Positions 26,449 to 35,069 of a DNA stretch of 64,000 nucleotides are shown in pieces (position 1 is the stretch's first letter; every line of letters begins with the position of its first letter). The DNA comes from DASRWT01 sp963748485 (GTDB lineage: Bacteria > Methylomirabilota > Methylomirabilia > Rokubacteriales > CSP1-6). The DNA lies in assembly GCA_963748485.1 (NCBI GenBank), contig CAVVJF010000009.1, forward strand, positions 930,001-994,000, written 5' to 3'. Made by a program: the position numbers and the translations under genes. The notes beneath the pieces were generated by a model. The model searched no databases. It was not told the origin of the DNA and was given only the letters and a program-made list of their open reading frames with translations.

Positions 26449-27830
26449 CAGCCATCCTCTCCCCCGAGACGCGCGAGGAGCGCGTCGACCACCCGCTCCA
26501 TCCGCATGCCTCGCGAGCCCTTGACGAGCAGGGCGTCGCCCGGCGCGAGCCGCTTGAGGAGGAGCGCCACCGTGTCCTCGAACGTCGTCGTGTGATGGGC
26601 CTCGGCGAGGCCGCGCGCCCGCGCCGCCTCCACCACCCCGTGCGCGTGCCGGCCCACCCCGACGAGCTCCGCCACCCCCGCCGCCGCCACCGCCTCGCCG
26701 ACCTGACGATGCGCGGCGGCCGAGAGATCCCCCAGCTCGAGCATGTCGCCCAGCACCACGACGAGGCGCCGCACGCCCTGCGCCGCGCGCAGGGTGTCCA
26801 GCGCCGCCAACACGGAGGCGGGGTTGGCATTGTAGGTGTCGTCGAGGATGCGGACCCCGCCCGCGTCCCGCCACACCACGCGCCCCTTGGCCGGCCGCGC
26901 CGTCTCGAGGCCGGCGGCGATGTCGGCCAGCGGCAGCCCCAGGGCGAGCCCCACGCCGGCCGCGCAGAGAGCATTGACGACGTTGTGGCGCCCCGCGAAG
27001 GCCAGCCGCGCGACGTGCCGACCGCCCTGGGCCTCGAGGGCGACGACGAGCGTACCGTCCGGCGCCTCCGCGACGTCCGCCGCCCGGAGATCGGCGGGGC
27101 CGCGGGCGCTCACGGTGAGCACGCGGGCGCGGCTCCGCGCGGCCATGGCGGCCACGCGCGCATCGTCGATGTTGAGCACCACCGCACCCTCGGCGGGCAC
27201 CGCGGCGACAAGGGCGCCCTTCTCGGCCGCGACGTCGTCGAGCGAACCCAGGAACTCGGTGTGCGCGGTGGCCACCACCGTCACCGCGGCCACCGTCGGC
27301 CGGGCCAGCGCGGACAGGGCCGCGATCTCGCCCGGATGATTCGTCCCGATCTCGATCGCGACGGCACGGTGCGCGGACGTGATCTGAAGCAGGGTGAGGG
27401 GCAGGCCCCACTGGTTGTTGAAGCTGCCGGCGGGCTTGAGCACCGGCCCGAGCGCGGACAGCGCGCCCGCCATCAGCTCCTTGGTCGTGGTCTTGCCGTT
27501 GGAGCCGGTCACCGCAGCCACCGGCACCGTGAAGCGCGCCCGGTGATACGCGGCGAAGCGGCCCAGGGCCCGTGTCGTCTCGTCCACCAGCACGACGGGC
27601 AGCGTCGCGGGTACGTCGTCGGGCAACGCGTGGACCACCAGACAGGCGGCGCCCCGCGCCACCGCGTCCCCGAGGTGGCGATGCCCGTCGGTCTGGCCCT
27701 GGATGGCGAAGAAGGCTTCGCCCACCCCGAGGGTGCGGGTGTCGATGGACACCCCGCTCACGGGAATGGCGAGGTCGCCCCCGACGAGGGCGCCCTGCGT
27801 ACCCCGGACCACGTCCTCCACCGAATACAT
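26448..27830 (-). CDS. murF: UDP-N-acetylmuramoyl-tripeptide--D-alanyl-D-alanine ligase
   Basis: It adds D-Ala-D-Ala to complete the UDP-MurNAc-pentapeptide. The 460-residue protein shows SIDTRTLGVGEAFFAI, the ATP loop GSNGKTTTKE (about residue 108), EIGTNHPGEI and the C-terminal DTYNANPASVLAAL. It lies 14 nt after murE and overlaps mraY. The D-Ala-D-Ala ligase (ddl) that supplies its substrate is not in this window. Confidence 0.97.
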   Translation of the reverse strand: MYSVEDVVRGTQGALVGGDLAIPVSGVSIDTRTLGVGEAFFAIQGQTDGHRHLGDAVARGAACLVVHALPDDVPATLPVVLVDETTRALGRFAAYHRARFTVPVAAVTGSNGKTTTKELMAGALSALGPVLKPAGSFNNQWGLPLTLLQITSAHRAVAIEIGTNHPGEIAALSALARPTVAAVTVVATAHTEFLGSLDDVAAEKGALVAAVPAEGAVVLNIDDARVAAMAARSRARVLTVSARGPADLRAADVAEAPDGTLVVALEAQGGRHVARLAFAGRHNVVNALCAAGVGLALGLPLADIAAGLETARPAKGRVVWRDAGGVRILDDTYNANPASVLAALDTLRAAQGVRRLVVVLGDMLELGDLSAAAHRQVGEAVAAAGVAELVGVGRHAHGVVEAARARGLAEAHHTTTFEDTVALLLKRLAPGDALLVKGSRGMRMERVVDALLARLGGEDG

Positions 27831-27844
27831 CCGCGCGCGCCTCC

Positions 27845-29347
27845 CTATGGCGTCCGCTCCGCCAGAAACTCCCGGGCCACCGCCCGGTCGTCGAACGGCA
27901 GGACGTTGGTTCCGATGATCTGGTAGGTCTCGTGCCCTTTTCCCGCGATCACCACCACGTCACCCGCACGGGCCCAGGCGAGCGCGCCCCGGATCGCCGC
28001 CCGCCGGTCCGGATCGGCCGCGTACCGCCCCGCGCTGCCGGCGACGCGCGCCACGCCGGCGAGCACCTCGTCCACGATCGCCTCGGGGCGCTCGGTACGG
28101 GGGTTGTCCGACGTCACCCACACGCGGTCGGCCAGCCGCGCCGCGATCTCACCCATGATGGGCCGCTTGCCGCGGTCGCGGTCGCCGCCGCACCCGAACA
28201 CGGTGGCGAGGCGTCCCCCCGCGGGGACGAGCTTGCGCGCGGTGCCGAGCACGCGCTCGAGCGCGTCGGGCGTGTGCGCGTAGTCCACCACCACGAGGAA
28301 GGGCTGACCCGCTTCGACTCGTTCGAAGCGCCCCGGGACGGCGGCGACTGCGCCGAGCGCCGCCGACACGGTGGCGAGAGGAATCCCGAGCGCCACGCCC
28401 ACGCCGACGGCGCCCAGGAGGTTCATCACATTGTGCTCGCCGACCAGCGGCGAGGCAATCTCGAGCGGCCCCGCCGGCGTGTCGACCGCCATCCGGATGC
28501 CGTCGGCGCCCGAGGTGAAGCGCCGGGGCCGGATCTCGGCGGACGCGTGGATGGCGAAGCGAAGCACGGGGAGCGAGAGGCCCTCCACCATGCGGGAACC
28601 CGCGGGATCGTCGACGTTCACGACCGCGGCGCGGCGCGCCTTGGCGCCGGCGGCGAGCGTCTCGAAGAGGCGCCGCTTCGCGCGGTGGTACGCCCCGAGG
28701 GTGCCGTGGAAGTCGAGATGGTCCTGGGTGAGGTTGGTGAACACCGCCACGTCAAACTCGGTGCCCGCCACACGGTCCAGCGCGAGAGCGTGGGACGAGA
28801 CTTCCATGGCGGCGGCGGTGACGCCGCCGTCGCGCATGCGCGCGAGCAGCGCCTGCAGCTCCAGGGCTTCCGGGGTGGTCTGGCTCGCGTCCACCGCCTG
28901 GTCGCCCACGCGGTACTGGATGGTGCCGATGAGCCCGGTGCGATGGCCGGCCGCCCGCAGCAGCGCCTCCACCAGGAACGAGGTGGTGGTCTTGCCGTTG
29001 GTGCCGGTGATGCCGACCAGGATGAGGGCACGTGACGGATGGCCCCAGTACGTGTCGGCGAGGCGCGCGAGCGCCGCGCGCGCCGAGGGCACGAGGACAC
29101 GCGCGGTGGCGCCACCCGCCAGCGGGTCGTCGCCCTCCAGCACGATCAGCCCCGCGCCGCGGCTGAGCGCGTCGGGAATGAAGCGGCGCCCGTCCTGCTT
29201 GAAGCCCGCCACCGCCACGAAGCATTCCCCCGGCGACACTTTTCGCGAGTCATAGGACAGGCCGCTCACTCCCGCCGGGAGGGTGCCGAGCACCGTCTTA
29301 TCCGCGAGGGCCTCGAGCAGGGTGGCCGTGCTCATGGAGTGGCTCAT
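27845..29347 (-). CDS. murE: UDP-N-acetylmuramoyl-tripeptide synthetase, meso-diaminopimelate type
   Basis: It adds the third stem residue to UDP-MurNAc-dipeptide. The 500-residue product has SYDSRKVSPGECFVA, the ATP loop GTNGKTTT (about residue 114), MEVSSHALALDRV, FTNLTQDHLDFHGT and the amino-acid selector DNPRTERPEAI (about 413). The DNPR motif is the established mark of meso-DAP-specific MurE, so the wall is predicted to be DAP-type. ATG at 29347 overlaps the ftsI stop (ATGA); an ATG four codons on is the alternative. Confidence 0.97.
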   Translation of the reverse strand: MSHSMSTATLLEALADKTVLGTLPAGVSGLSYDSRKVSPGECFVAVAGFKQDGRRFIPDALSRGAGLIVLEGDDPLAGGATARVLVPSARAALARLADTYWGHPSRALILVGITGTNGKTTTSFLVEALLRAAGHRTGLIGTIQYRVGDQAVDASQTTPEALELQALLARMRDGGVTAAAMEVSSHALALDRVAGTEFDVAVFTNLTQDHLDFHGTLGAYHRAKRRLFETLAAGAKARRAAVVNVDDPAGSRMVEGLSLPVLRFAIHASAEIRPRRFTSGADGIRMAVDTPAGPLEIASPLVGEHNVMNLLGAVGVGVALGIPLATVSAALGAVAAVPGRFERVEAGQPFLVVVDYAHTPDALERVLGTARKLVPAGGRLATVFGCGGDRDRGKRPIMGEIAARLADRVWVTSDNPRTERPEAIVDEVLAGVARVAGSAGRYAADPDRRAAIRGALAWARAGDVVVIAGKGHETYQIIGTNVLPFDDRAVAREFLAERTP

Positions 29348-31326
29348 CGCCTCGTGGGCGGATGCAGGGTGAGCCGCGCCAGGGCACCCGGCGCCAGCGC
29401 TGCTCCCGCCGCGGGAGCCTGGGCGGACACGACGCCGCGGCCCGCGACCTCGAGGCGCACGTCGAGCGGCGCGAGCGTCTGCATGGCCTGGCGGAGGGAG
29501 AGGCCGACGACGGTGGGCATAGCGGGCGGCTCGCCCGGCTCGGTCTCGGAGGTCGTGAGAGCGGCGGTACGCACGACGCCGCGCAGCGGCGGAGTCGCGT
29601 CGCCGCCCTCGGGGCGCACGATTTGGACGGGCGCGGTGTTCTTCGGCGGCGCGTGCAGGTAGCGCAGCGCCTCTGCGCCGATGGCCGCGAAGATGGGCGC
29701 GGCCGCCTCGCTGCCCCATTTCTCGTTCTTCGGCTCGTCCAGCAGCACGATCATGGCGAGGCGCGGGTCGTCGGCGGGGGTGAAGCCCACGAAGGACAGC
29801 ACGCCGGGGGCGCGCGAGTACCTCCGCGTGGCGGGATCCATCTTCTGGGCGGTGCCCGTCTTGCCCGCGACCTCGAAGCCGGCAATCGCGGCGTGGCGGC
29901 CGGTACCGTCCGACACCACCCGGGTCATGATCCCGGTGAGCGTGCGCGCCGTCTCCGGCGTGATCACCTGGCGGATCGCCTTGGGCTCGAAGCCGCGCAC
30001 CTCGCGGCCTTGCCCGTCCAGGGTCGCCCGCACGATCTGGGGCTGCATGAGGCGCCCGCCGTTGGCCACCGCGGCGAAAGCGGAGACCATCTGCAGCGCC
30101 GTCACCGAGATCTCTTGCCCGATGGACATGGTGGCGAGCGAGAGCCCCGACCACCGGTCGGGCGCGCGGAGCTGCCCCCGGCTCTCGCCGGGCAGGCCGA
30201 CGCCGGTGGGCGTGCCGAACCCGAAGCCGGTGATGTACTTGTAGTAGCGCTCCTTGCCGAGCGACAGCCCGACCTTGATCGAGCCCACGTTGGACGAGTT
30301 CTGGAGCACCTCGGTGAAGGTGAGCCACCCGTACTTCTTCCAGTCGTGGATAGTGGCGCTCGCGATAGTGATGGCGCCGTTCTCGCCGTAAAAGCGGTCG
30401 GTGGGCCGGGCCACGCCCTCCTCGAGGGCGGCGGCGGCGAGAATCACCTTGAACGTGGAGCCGGGCTCGAAGGGATCGGTCACCGCGCGGTTCCGCCGCT
30501 CGTCGTCGGTCGCGGTGGCGAAGGCGTTCGGGTTGAAGGTGGGGCGGATGGCCAGCGCGAGGATCTCGCCGGTGCGGGGATCCATCGCCACCGCCATCGC
30601 CGCGCGCGCGCGCGTGCGGCGCCACGCCGCGTCGATCTCCTTCTCGGCGATGTACTGCAGGGTGGCGTCGAGGGTCAGCATCACACCCTGGCCGGGCCGC
30701 GGGGCCTTGAGGATGACGGGCCCCGTCACCTCGCGGCCGAGCGCGTCGCGCTCGACGAGGGCGCGACCCTCCTGCCCCGCCAGGTGGGCGTCCCACGCCT
30801 GCTCGATACCGCCGAGGCCTTTGCTCTCGGCGCCCTCGAAGCCCACGACCTGGGCGGCCAGCTCCCGATTGGGGTACAGGCGCAGGCTCTCCTCGAGAAA
30901 GCCCAGGGCCGGCTCGTGGAGCTCCCGCACCGCCTGGGCCACCGCGGGGGGCAGCCGCCGCTTCACGAAGACGAAGCGCTTGGAGGAGTCCAGCCGCCGG
31001 ACGATGTCGGCGGCGGGCTCGCCGAGCACGGGAGCGAGACGGCGGGCCAGCCGCGCGGAATCGTCCACCCGGCCGGGCAGGGCGTAGAGCGTCTCGGCGC
31101 CGGAGGAGACGGCGAGGACCTGTCCGTTGCGATCGAGGATGGGCCCGCGCTTGGGACGGAGCGCGAGGGTTTTGGCGTGCTGGCCTTCGGCGAGGCGGAG
31201 ATACTCGTCGTGCTTGACCACCTGAAGGTAGCCGAGCCGGCCGATCAGCCCGAGGAACGCGGCGGCGAAGATGCCGGCGACGATGAGAGTCCGGGTCCTC
31301 TGGCTGCTCGCCCGGCCCGCTTTCAT
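29344..31326 (-). CDS. ftsI: Septal transpeptidase FtsI (class B PBP) with one C-terminal PASTA domain
   Basis: The septal cross-linking enzyme, 660 residues. A short cytoplasmic tail and one membrane helix (about 16-38) are followed by the pedestal domain (RGPILDRNGQVLA) and the transpeptidase: GSTFKV (Ser about 289), SSN in NSSNVGSIKV, and KTGTAQKM (about 487). The last 65 residues (PTVVGLSLRQAMQTL..., LTLHPP) form a PASTA domain, common in Gram-positive and delta-proteobacterial FtsI/SpoVD relatives. It lies 10 nt after ftsL. Confidence 0.97.
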   Translation of the reverse strand: MKAGRASSQRTRTLIVAGIFAAAFLGLIGRLGYLQVVKHDEYLRLAEGQHAKTLALRPKRGPILDRNGQVLAVSSGAETLYALPGRVDDSARLARRLAPVLGEPAADIVRRLDSSKRFVFVKRRLPPAVAQAVRELHEPALGFLEESLRLYPNRELAAQVVGFEGAESKGLGGIEQAWDAHLAGQEGRALVERDALGREVTGPVILKAPRPGQGVMLTLDATLQYIAEKEIDAAWRRTRARAAMAVAMDPRTGEILALAIRPTFNPNAFATATDDERRNRAVTDPFEPGSTFKVILAAAALEEGVARPTDRFYGENGAITIASATIHDWKKYGWLTFTEVLQNSSNVGSIKVGLSLGKERYYKYITGFGFGTPTGVGLPGESRGQLRAPDRWSGLSLATMSIGQEISVTALQMVSAFAAVANGGRLMQPQIVRATLDGQGREVRGFEPKAIRQVITPETARTLTGIMTRVVSDGTGRHAAIAGFEVAGKTGTAQKMDPATRRYSRAPGVLSFVGFTPADDPRLAMIVLLDEPKNEKWGSEAAAPIFAAIGAEALRYLHAPPKNTAPVQIVRPEGGDATPPLRGVVRTAALTTSETEPGEPPAMPTVVGLSLRQAMQTLAPLDVRLEVAGRGVVSAQAPAAGAALAPGALARLTLHPPTRR

Positions 31327-31336
31327 GTGACCGTGC

Positions 31337-31816
31337 TCATCGCCGGATCGCCCGCTCCGCGGTAGCGCCGCGATCCGCCGCCGCGGTCCGCGACGGCATC
31401 GTGCGGCTCTGTCCGCTGCCGCCCGCCACGAACTCGCGGGCGAGCACGATCTGGTCGGGACGGGGCGCCACCATGCCCAGTTCGCGGCGGGCCTTGTCCT
31501 CGATGCGGGCAAGCGAGCGCAGCGTGGCGAGCTCGACGCCCAGCCGGCGATTCAGCTCCTCGACGCTTGCGCGCGTGCTGCGGAGGGCATCCAGACGGTA
31601 CGACAGCCGGACCTGGTGGGCCTTGAGGCCGACCACACCGATGAGGCCGGCCATCAGCAGGGCGCCCAGCGCCGCCGCGACGCCCATCGCGCGCAGGCGG
31701 CGGCGATCCCGCTCCCGGTGGAAGCGCGCGCCGGCCTGCGCCCCCGCGGGGAGCGCCATGGCGAAGAGGCGCGGGGGACGCGGCGGCGCCAGCACCCGGA
31801 CGCGGCCCGCGCTCAT
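31337..31816 (-). CDS. ftsL: Cell division protein FtsL
   Basis: A 159-residue bitopic protein between rsmH and ftsI, the fixed position of ftsL. A basic N-terminal region is followed by one membrane helix (about residues 43-65) and a short coiled coil (LDALRSTRASVEELNRRLGVELATL). RIEDKARRELGMVAPRPDQIV matches the typical FtsL/DivIC juxtaposition. FtsL sequences are poorly conserved, so the call rests on position and topology. The start overlaps rsmH as ATGA. Confidence 0.88.
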   Translation of the reverse strand: MSAGRVRVLAPPRPPRLFAMALPAGAQAGARFHRERDRRRLRAMGVAAALGALLMAGLIGVVGLKAHQVRLSYRLDALRSTRASVEELNRRLGVELATLRSLARIEDKARRELGMVAPRPDQIVLAREFVAGGSGQSRTMPSRTAAADRGATAERAIRR

Positions 31817-32715
31817 GCCGCCTCCAGCCGCTCGAGCACGCGGAGCTTGGCGCTCCGAGCCCGCGGGTTCACCACCGTCTCCTCGCGCTGCGGCACCACC
31901 GGCGACGGCTGCAGCTCACCGAAGCCGTTCGTCTCGAGCGTGCGGAACGTGCGCTTCACGATGCGGTCTTCCCCCGAGTGGAACGAGATGACGCCGAGCC
32001 GGCCCCCGTGGCCGAGCAGCGCCGCCGCTTGCGGCAGCGCGTCGCGGAGCGCCTGCGCCTCGTCGTTGACGACGACGCGCAGGGCCTGAAAGGTGCGGGT
32101 GGCGACGTGGGTGCGGCGCGGCCAGGCCGCCCGCGGCACCCCGCGCTTCACCGCGGCCACGAGGTCGGCGGTGGTGCGGAGGGGAGCGACCGCGCGCGCC
32201 TCGACGATGCGTCGAGCGATGCGTCGGGCGTGCGGCTCGTCGCCGTGCTCCGTGAGCACGCGGGCAAGCTCTCCCTCCGGCAACCGGTTGACGAGCTCCG
32301 CGGCGGTGACGCCCGCGGTGGGATCGAAACGCATGTCGAGCGGCTCCTCGCCCTGGAAGGAGAAGCCGCGGCGCGAGGCGTCGAGCTGATACGAGGACAG
32401 GCCGAGATCGAGGAGCACCGCTTCCGCCATCGTCACGCCCGCCTCGGCGGCGTGCGCGGCGAGAGCGTGGAAGTTGCCGTGACGGAGCCGCGCCCGCTCG
32501 CCGAAGCGCGCCAGCCGCGCCTGCGCGCGCGCGAGGGCCTCGGGATCGGCGTCGAGGCCGAGCAGGCGCGCACCGGGGGCGCTCGCCTCGAGCAGCCGCT
32601 CGGCGTGGCCGCCGAATCCCACGGTGCCGTCCACGAGCCAGCCCGCGCGGCGCGCGCGCAGGAAAAACACGATCTCGTCAGCGAGCACGGGCACGTGAAT
32701 CTCCGCGCGTGCCAT
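31813..32715 (-). CDS. rsmH: 16S rRNA (cytosine-1402 N4)-methyltransferase
   Basis: It methylates N4 of C1402 in the decoding centre using S-adenosylmethionine. The 300-residue product has HVPVLADEIVFFL, VDGTVGFGGHAERLL (SAM motif I), LGLDADPEAL, LLDLGLSSYQLD, RGFSFQGEEPLDMR and VISFHSGEDRIVKR. It lies 2 nt after mraZ. The start is set by MARAEIHVPV, the usual family beginning. Confidence 0.98.
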   Translation of the reverse strand: MARAEIHVPVLADEIVFFLRARRAGWLVDGTVGFGGHAERLLEASAPGARLLGLDADPEALARAQARLARFGERARLRHGNFHALAAHAAEAGVTMAEAVLLDLGLSSYQLDASRRGFSFQGEEPLDMRFDPTAGVTAAELVNRLPEGELARVLTEHGDEPHARRIARRIVEARAVAPLRTTADLVAAVKRGVPRAAWPRRTHVATRTFQALRVVVNDEAQALRDALPQAAALLGHGGRLGVISFHSGEDRIVKRTFRTLETNGFGELQPSPVVPQREETVVNPRARSAKLRVLERLEAA

Positions 32716-32717
32716 CG

Positions 32718-33155
32718 CTACACGCCCTTCCGCGCCACACGATCGAAGAGATCGTGGAGCGGCTCGCGCTGCTCGCCGAGATGCGTCCAGCGCTCGGGGT
32801 TCCACACCTCGAAGTGTTCGAGCATGCCGATCACGAGCACGTCCTTGTCGAGGGCGGCGCGCTCGCGATAGTCGGGCGAGAGCTGGATCCGGCCCTGCGC
32901 GTCGAGCGACACGTCCTGCGCGCGCGAGAGATATGCGTACTTGAGCTTGCGCGCGTCCTCGTCGAACTTGGGAAGCGACGCGACCTTCGCCTCGATCTCG
33001 CGCCACGCGGAGAGCGGATACACCTCGAGGGAGTGATCGATTGGAACGACGACGAGCTTGTCGCCGAGATCGCCGTCCAGGGCCTCGCGAAATTTCGCGG
33101 GGATGCTGAGGCGCCCCTTCGGGTCGATCGTGTGTCTGAAATGTCCTCGAAACAC
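32718..33155 (-). CDS. mraZ: Transcriptional regulator MraZ
   Basis: An AbrB-fold DNA-binding protein that represses the dcw operon in E. coli by binding repeats ahead of its own gene. The 145-residue product starts FRGHFRHTIDPKGRLSIPAKFR and repeats the fold in the second half (SLDAQGRIQLSPDYRE). The GTG at 33155 is chosen because the family begins MFRGH and GAGGGAACT stands just before it. It heads the dcw transcript. Confidence 0.96.
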   Translation of the reverse strand: MFRGHFRHTIDPKGRLSIPAKFREALDGDLGDKLVVVPIDHSLEVYPLSAWREIEAKVASLPKFDEDARKLKYAYLSRAQDVSLDAQGRIQLSPDYRERAALDKDVLVIGMLEHFEVWNPERWTHLGEQREPLHDLFDRVARKGV

Positions 33156-33191
33156 AGTTCCCTCGGTCGAGGCCCCCTGGCCTCTCCCCCG

Positions 33192-33237
33192 GTCCACATC
33201 CAGGGCACTGACACCACTTCATGGGAAATCGCCCCAC
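33192..33237 (-). promoter_or_regulatory. Candidate MraZ operator: three GTGG boxes at exact 20-bp spacing
   Basis: Read on the minus strand in the mraZ leader: GTGGGG (33232-33237), GTGGTG (33212-33217) and GTGGAC (33192-33197), each starting exactly 20 bp apart, i.e. on one face of the helix. MraZ in other bacteria binds short TGGG-type repeats just upstream of mraZ, usually at about 10-bp spacing. Confidence 0.6.
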
Positions 33238-33247
33238 TTGAGGTGGC

Positions 33248-33276
33248 ATCGTAGGGGGTGGCCCGAAGGGTGTCAA
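33248..33276 (-). promoter_or_regulatory. Main dcw promoter (sigma70 type)
   Basis: On the minus strand: a perfect TTGACA -35 (33271-33276), a 17-nt spacer and TACGAT -10 (33248-33253), preceded by an A/T-rich stretch. Transcription would start near 33241 with a leader of about 85 nt that holds the three GTGG boxes and the mraZ ribosome site. Confidence 0.8.
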
Positions 33277-33478
33277 GGAAAAACTAAGGATTTCAAAGAG
33301 AAATCCAGCGTGTCACCCGTGCGACAGGTGGGGTTCCGTCCGAAGCCCTCCCCCCGCCGCTAGCGGAAACAGGGGGCCAAAAGGGGGGTTCGACCTGCCC
33401 GGGAGGGTCTCTCTCCACGTCCGGCCGAAGCCCCTACAACTGGGTTCCGCCGGGGTCAGGACGCGAAGGGAGCCGGGC

Positions 33479-33590
33479 GGCGAGAAGGGCCCAGCTACGA
33501 GGCGGCGCCCGAGAGCCGCCCCCGAGGCGTACCCCTGGTACGTTGAGCGGGCGGCCGAGGGCGCCAACGAAGTAGATGGGCCCTTATCGG
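33479..33590. repeat. Hairpin-forming intergenic repeat, copy 2
   Basis: This is related to the element at 3722-3788: the same left arm (GGCGAGAAGGGCCCAG from 33479), the core GAGGCGGCGCCCGAG, the right core GAGGGCGCCAACGAAG and the right arm (GTAGATGGGCCCTTATCG, 33572-33589). It differs by about 45 extra central bases with a GGCGTACCCCTGGTACG palindrome, and a partial repeat of the right arm follows. With the promoter it fills the 459-nt gap between the M48 gene and mraZ; nothing else is seen at 33277-33478. Confidence 0.7.
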
Positions 33591-33614
33591 TGCCCTTATC
33601 GGCGCCCGGGGGCG

Positions 33615-34376
33615 CTACTTTCGGTAGTGCTTGTACGCCTCCGGCAGCCACTCCTCGATCTGGCGCACCCGCGTCTCCTCCGACGGGTGCGTCGAGAGAA
33701 ACTCCGGTGGCCGCGAGCGGCCCTTCGACGCTTCGCCCATGCGCACCCAGAGGTCGCGCGCCGCGCGCGGGTCGTAGCCCGCCTTGGCCATCAGGATGAG
33801 GCCGATGTAGTCAGCCTCGGACTCCTGCTTCCGGCCCCACGGGAGGGCGAGCCCCTGGGCGAAGAGCCCCGCGACTTGCTGGCCGACCGCTGGATCCGTG
33901 CCGAGCCCCGCCGCGAGGGCGCCGCCCAGCCCTTGCGCCACCATCTGCTGGCTCACCCGCTCCGCGCTGTGACGCGCGAGCACGTGGCCGACCTCGTGGC
34001 CGATCACCGCGGCCAGCCCGGCGTCGTCTCGCGTGATGGGGAGCATGCCGGTGTAGACGGCGATCTTACCTCCCGGCAGCGCGAAGGCGTTGGCCTGGTT
34101 CTCGTCGATCACCTTCACTTCCCACGGCAGGTTCCGCTTGTCGGAAACAGCGATGATGCGCTCGGCGACGCGCTTCACCTGGGCGTTGGCGCCGCCGTCG
34201 CTCGAGACCTTGGCCTTGCCCACGACCTCGCGATACGCCTGCGCGCCCATCTGCACCTCGTCCGGCTCCGAGATGAGGTTGAGCTGGGAGCGGCCCGTGA
34301 TGGGCACCGTCTCGCAGGCCACGAGCACGCCCACGAAGAGCGCAAGGGCGGCGAGCGAGCGGCGGAGAGAGCCCAT
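33615..34376 (-). CDS. M48 family zinc metalloprotease, lipoprotein
   Basis: A 253-residue predicted lipoprotein: signal sequence with lipobox LVAC (Cys about residue 21), then an M48 peptidase domain with HEVGH (about residue 124) and the downstream zinc-ligand region ESEADYIGL. The N-terminal ETVPITGRSQLNLISE and the C-terminal STHPSEETRVRQIEEWLPEA match the YcaL/LoiP-like or BepA-like outer-membrane quality-control proteases without the TPR tail. It is expected in the periplasm, tethered to a membrane. Confidence 0.92.
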   Translation of the reverse strand: MGSLRRSLAALALFVGVLVACETVPITGRSQLNLISEPDEVQMGAQAYREVVGKAKVSSDGGANAQVKRVAERIIAVSDKRNLPWEVKVIDENQANAFALPGGKIAVYTGMLPITRDDAGLAAVIGHEVGHVLARHSAERVSQQMVAQGLGGALAAGLGTDPAVGQQVAGLFAQGLALPWGRKQESEADYIGLILMAKAGYDPRAARDLWVRMGEASKGRSRPPEFLSTHPSEETRVRQIEEWLPEAYKHYRK

Positions 34377-34430
34377 GGCCGGATTCTAGCAGGCGCCGGA
34401 CGAGCCGCCAGGCGCGCAGACGTGCGGACG

Positions 34431-34994
34431 CTACCGGGCCCAGGGGGGCAGGTCGGGGCGCTTCTCGTTGCGGAAGCGCACGAGGGTGCCCATGAGTGTC
34501 GGGGCCGGAGGCATCGGCGCGCTGCGGGCAACCTCGAGGACGATGCCGACGGAGGCGACGCGCGCGGGCTCGACCGTCGGCCGGTCGTCGCGATCGTAGT
34601 AGCTCAGGACGAGGCGGCGCACGCCGTCCACGAGCGGCTGGGCGCCTCCGCCCGCCTCGCGCCGCAGCACCGTGCCCCGCAGGAGGTAGGTCACGCGCTC
34701 GCGCGTGGGATCGATTACCCCGTTCTCGTTGAGGTCGCGCAGGAAGGTCACCCGTTCCGGCTCGGCGGCCACGATGGGATCGAATCCGGCTCCCTGCGGG
34801 TCGTAGCCCGCCTGGCGCAGCTCCGTGGCCATGCGCTCGAGGCCGACCCGGGCACCCTGGGTGGCCTCGGCGCGCGCCGTCCCCGCCGTATAGGCGTTCT
34901 GCCCCGCGAGGAGCAGGCCGAGCGTGCCCGCCATGAGGAGGCCGGCGAGGCCCATCGCCACGAGAATCTCGAGCAGCGTGAACCCGCGCGCCAT
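34431..34994 (-). CDS. Prepilin-type N-terminal cleavage protein (PilW-like minor pseudopilin)
   Basis: A 187-residue protein beginning MARG/FTLLEILVAMGLAGLLMAG, a textbook type III prepilin signal with cleavage after Gly4 and Glu at +5, followed by the hydrophobic N-terminal helix. The rest resembles PilW/GspJ-type minor pilins (RVGLERMATELRQAGYDPQG, VLSYYDRDD). No pilus assembly gene is nearby, so it is an orphan here; a role in type IV pili or type II secretion is inferred from the signal only. Confidence 0.82.
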   Translation of the reverse strand: MARGFTLLEILVAMGLAGLLMAGTLGLLLAGQNAYTAGTARAEATQGARVGLERMATELRQAGYDPQGAGFDPIVAAEPERVTFLRDLNENGVIDPTRERVTYLLRGTVLRREAGGGAQPLVDGVRRLVLSYYDRDDRPTVEPARVASVGIVLEVARSAPMPPAPTLMGTLVRFRNEKRPDLPPWAR

Positions 34995-35069
34995 GCCGCC
35001 GAGCCTCGGCCCGGCGCGGCACGCCGGTCAATGTCCAGACTTGGCGACGCCGCCGGCGCGATACGTGTA

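Noticed and set aside
33385..33405. GGTTCGA-like sequence reminiscent of a tRNA T-loop
   Set aside because: No acceptor, D or anticodon stems can be built around it.
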